NCBI GenBank assembly: GCA_025964065.1
Contig: JAOPZO010000436.1
Coordinates: 1 to 5,541 of the forward strand
DNA from: Solirubrobacterales bacterium
Lineage (GTDB): Bacteria > Actinomycetota > Thermoleophilia > Solirubrobacterales > Solirubrobacteraceae
Direction: 5' to 3'
DNA length: 5,541 nucleotides
Below are positions 5,276-5,541 of the stretch, one piece after another. How positions within the stretch are numbered: position 1 is the stretch's first letter; the number at the start of each line of letters is the position of its first letter. A model generated the notes under the pieces. That model ran no database searches. It saw nothing but the letters and a program-made list of their open reading frames with translations, and was not told the origin of the DNA. The translations under genes were made by a program, and so were the position numbers.

Positions 5276-5541
5276 GTCGGCTCCCGGTCCGCGGCGGCCA
5301 GGGCGACGAGGCGGTCGGCGTCGTCGTCGCCCAGGCTCCGGCGCAGGTCGCTCGGGTCGGGCTCGCGGGCGTCGGGAAGCGCGAGGCGGTGCCCGTGCTC
5401 GAGCCAGGCGCTCCAGAGGTCCCGGCGCTCGAGCACCGCGTGCGCCGCGGCGGCCCCGCGCTCGGAGAGGAAGAGGCGCTCGCCGTCCCGCGCGAGCAGG
5501 CCGGTGCGGTCGAGCGCCCGGAGCGCCCCGCGCAGCTCGCC
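5272..5541 (-). CDS. C-terminal part of a metal-transport protein with a DtxR-like winged-helix tail, probably the first permease (cut by right edge)
   Basis: This open frame of 89 codons runs in from the right edge and stops in the GTGA overlap with the permease gene. The visible sequence has a winged-helix look: LRALDRTGLLARDGERLFLSERG (residues 7-29, helix then wing), followed by AAAAHAVLERRDLWSAWLEH. That pattern matches the DtxR/MntR-type DNA-binding plus dimerisation region found as a C-terminal extension on MntC/TroC-type ABC-3 permeases. Position, strand and overlap fit the usual order ATPase, first permease, second permease. The histidine usual in the HRLWE motif of DtxR-like tails is Asp here (RRDLW), and the later acidic/His cluster is replaced by PDPSDLRRSLG, so metal binding may be lost. 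No transmembrane segment is in view. A free-standing DtxR-like repressor is the alternative. Fold moderately sure, fusion inferred. Confidence 0.6.
   Translation of the reverse strand, partial: GELRGALRALDRTGLLARDGERLFLSERGAAAAHAVLERRDLWSAWLEHGHRLALPDAREPDPSDLRRSLGDDDADRLVALAAADREPT
5281..5285 (-). promoter_or_regulatory. Ribosome binding site of the metal permease
   Basis: GGGAG on the minus strand, five bases before GTG at 5275, lies inside the last codons of the upstream gene. It supports the GTG start and coupled translation. Confidence 0.55.

Noticed and set aside
1..5541. CRISPR arrays, tRNA or rRNA genes, IS ends, attachment sites
   Set aside because: I saw no spaced repeats, no tRNA cloverleaf and no terminal inverted repeats with a transposase. 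Nearly all bases are in the assigned genes.

Overview
The window is very GC-rich and densely coded. It uses many GTG and TTG starts, and at least two promoter -10 boxes sit at the spacing expected for leaderless transcripts. This suggests a high-GC actinobacterium. My guess is a Thermoleophilia/Solirubrobacterales-like lineage, but the sequence alone does not settle the taxonomy. Nothing points to a plasmid, phage, IS element or CRISPR array. It reads as ordinary, extremely compact chromosome.

Layout, left to right. (1) Minus strand, 1-1236: a two-gene unit made of a JmjC/cupin-8-type Fe(II)/2-oxoglutarate oxygenase followed, with a 4-bp overlap, by the N-terminal part of a BioF2/CelD-like GNAT acyltransferase cut by the left edge. 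(2) Plus strand, 1321-1407: a 28-residue single-pass membrane protein. (3) Minus strand, 1416-2189: a PHP-domain phosphatase of the CpsB/YwqE type. (4) Plus strand, 2218-2661: a UspA-type universal stress protein that shares a 28-bp divergent promoter with the phosphatase. (5) Minus strand, 2645-3817: a secreted subtilisin-like protease whose 3' end overlaps the stress-protein gene by 17 bp. (6) Plus strand, 3839-4348: tadA, the tRNA adenosine-34 deaminase, divergent from the protease. (7) Minus strand, 4355-5541: the distal part of an Mn/Zn/Fe-type ABC transporter operon. It contains a complete ABC-3 permease and, upstream and cut by the right edge, the C-terminal part of what looks like a companion permease carrying a DtxR-like winged-helix extension.

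The genes switch strand six times in 5.5 kb, and no gap exceeds 84 bp. Apart from the two operon fragments at the edges they do not form one pathway. The most informative points are the oxygenase/acyltransferase pair, the micro-membrane protein with a leaderless-type promoter, the back-to-back -10 boxes between phosphatase and stress protein, and the regulatory-looking but apparently ligand-poor DtxR-like tail beside the metal permease.
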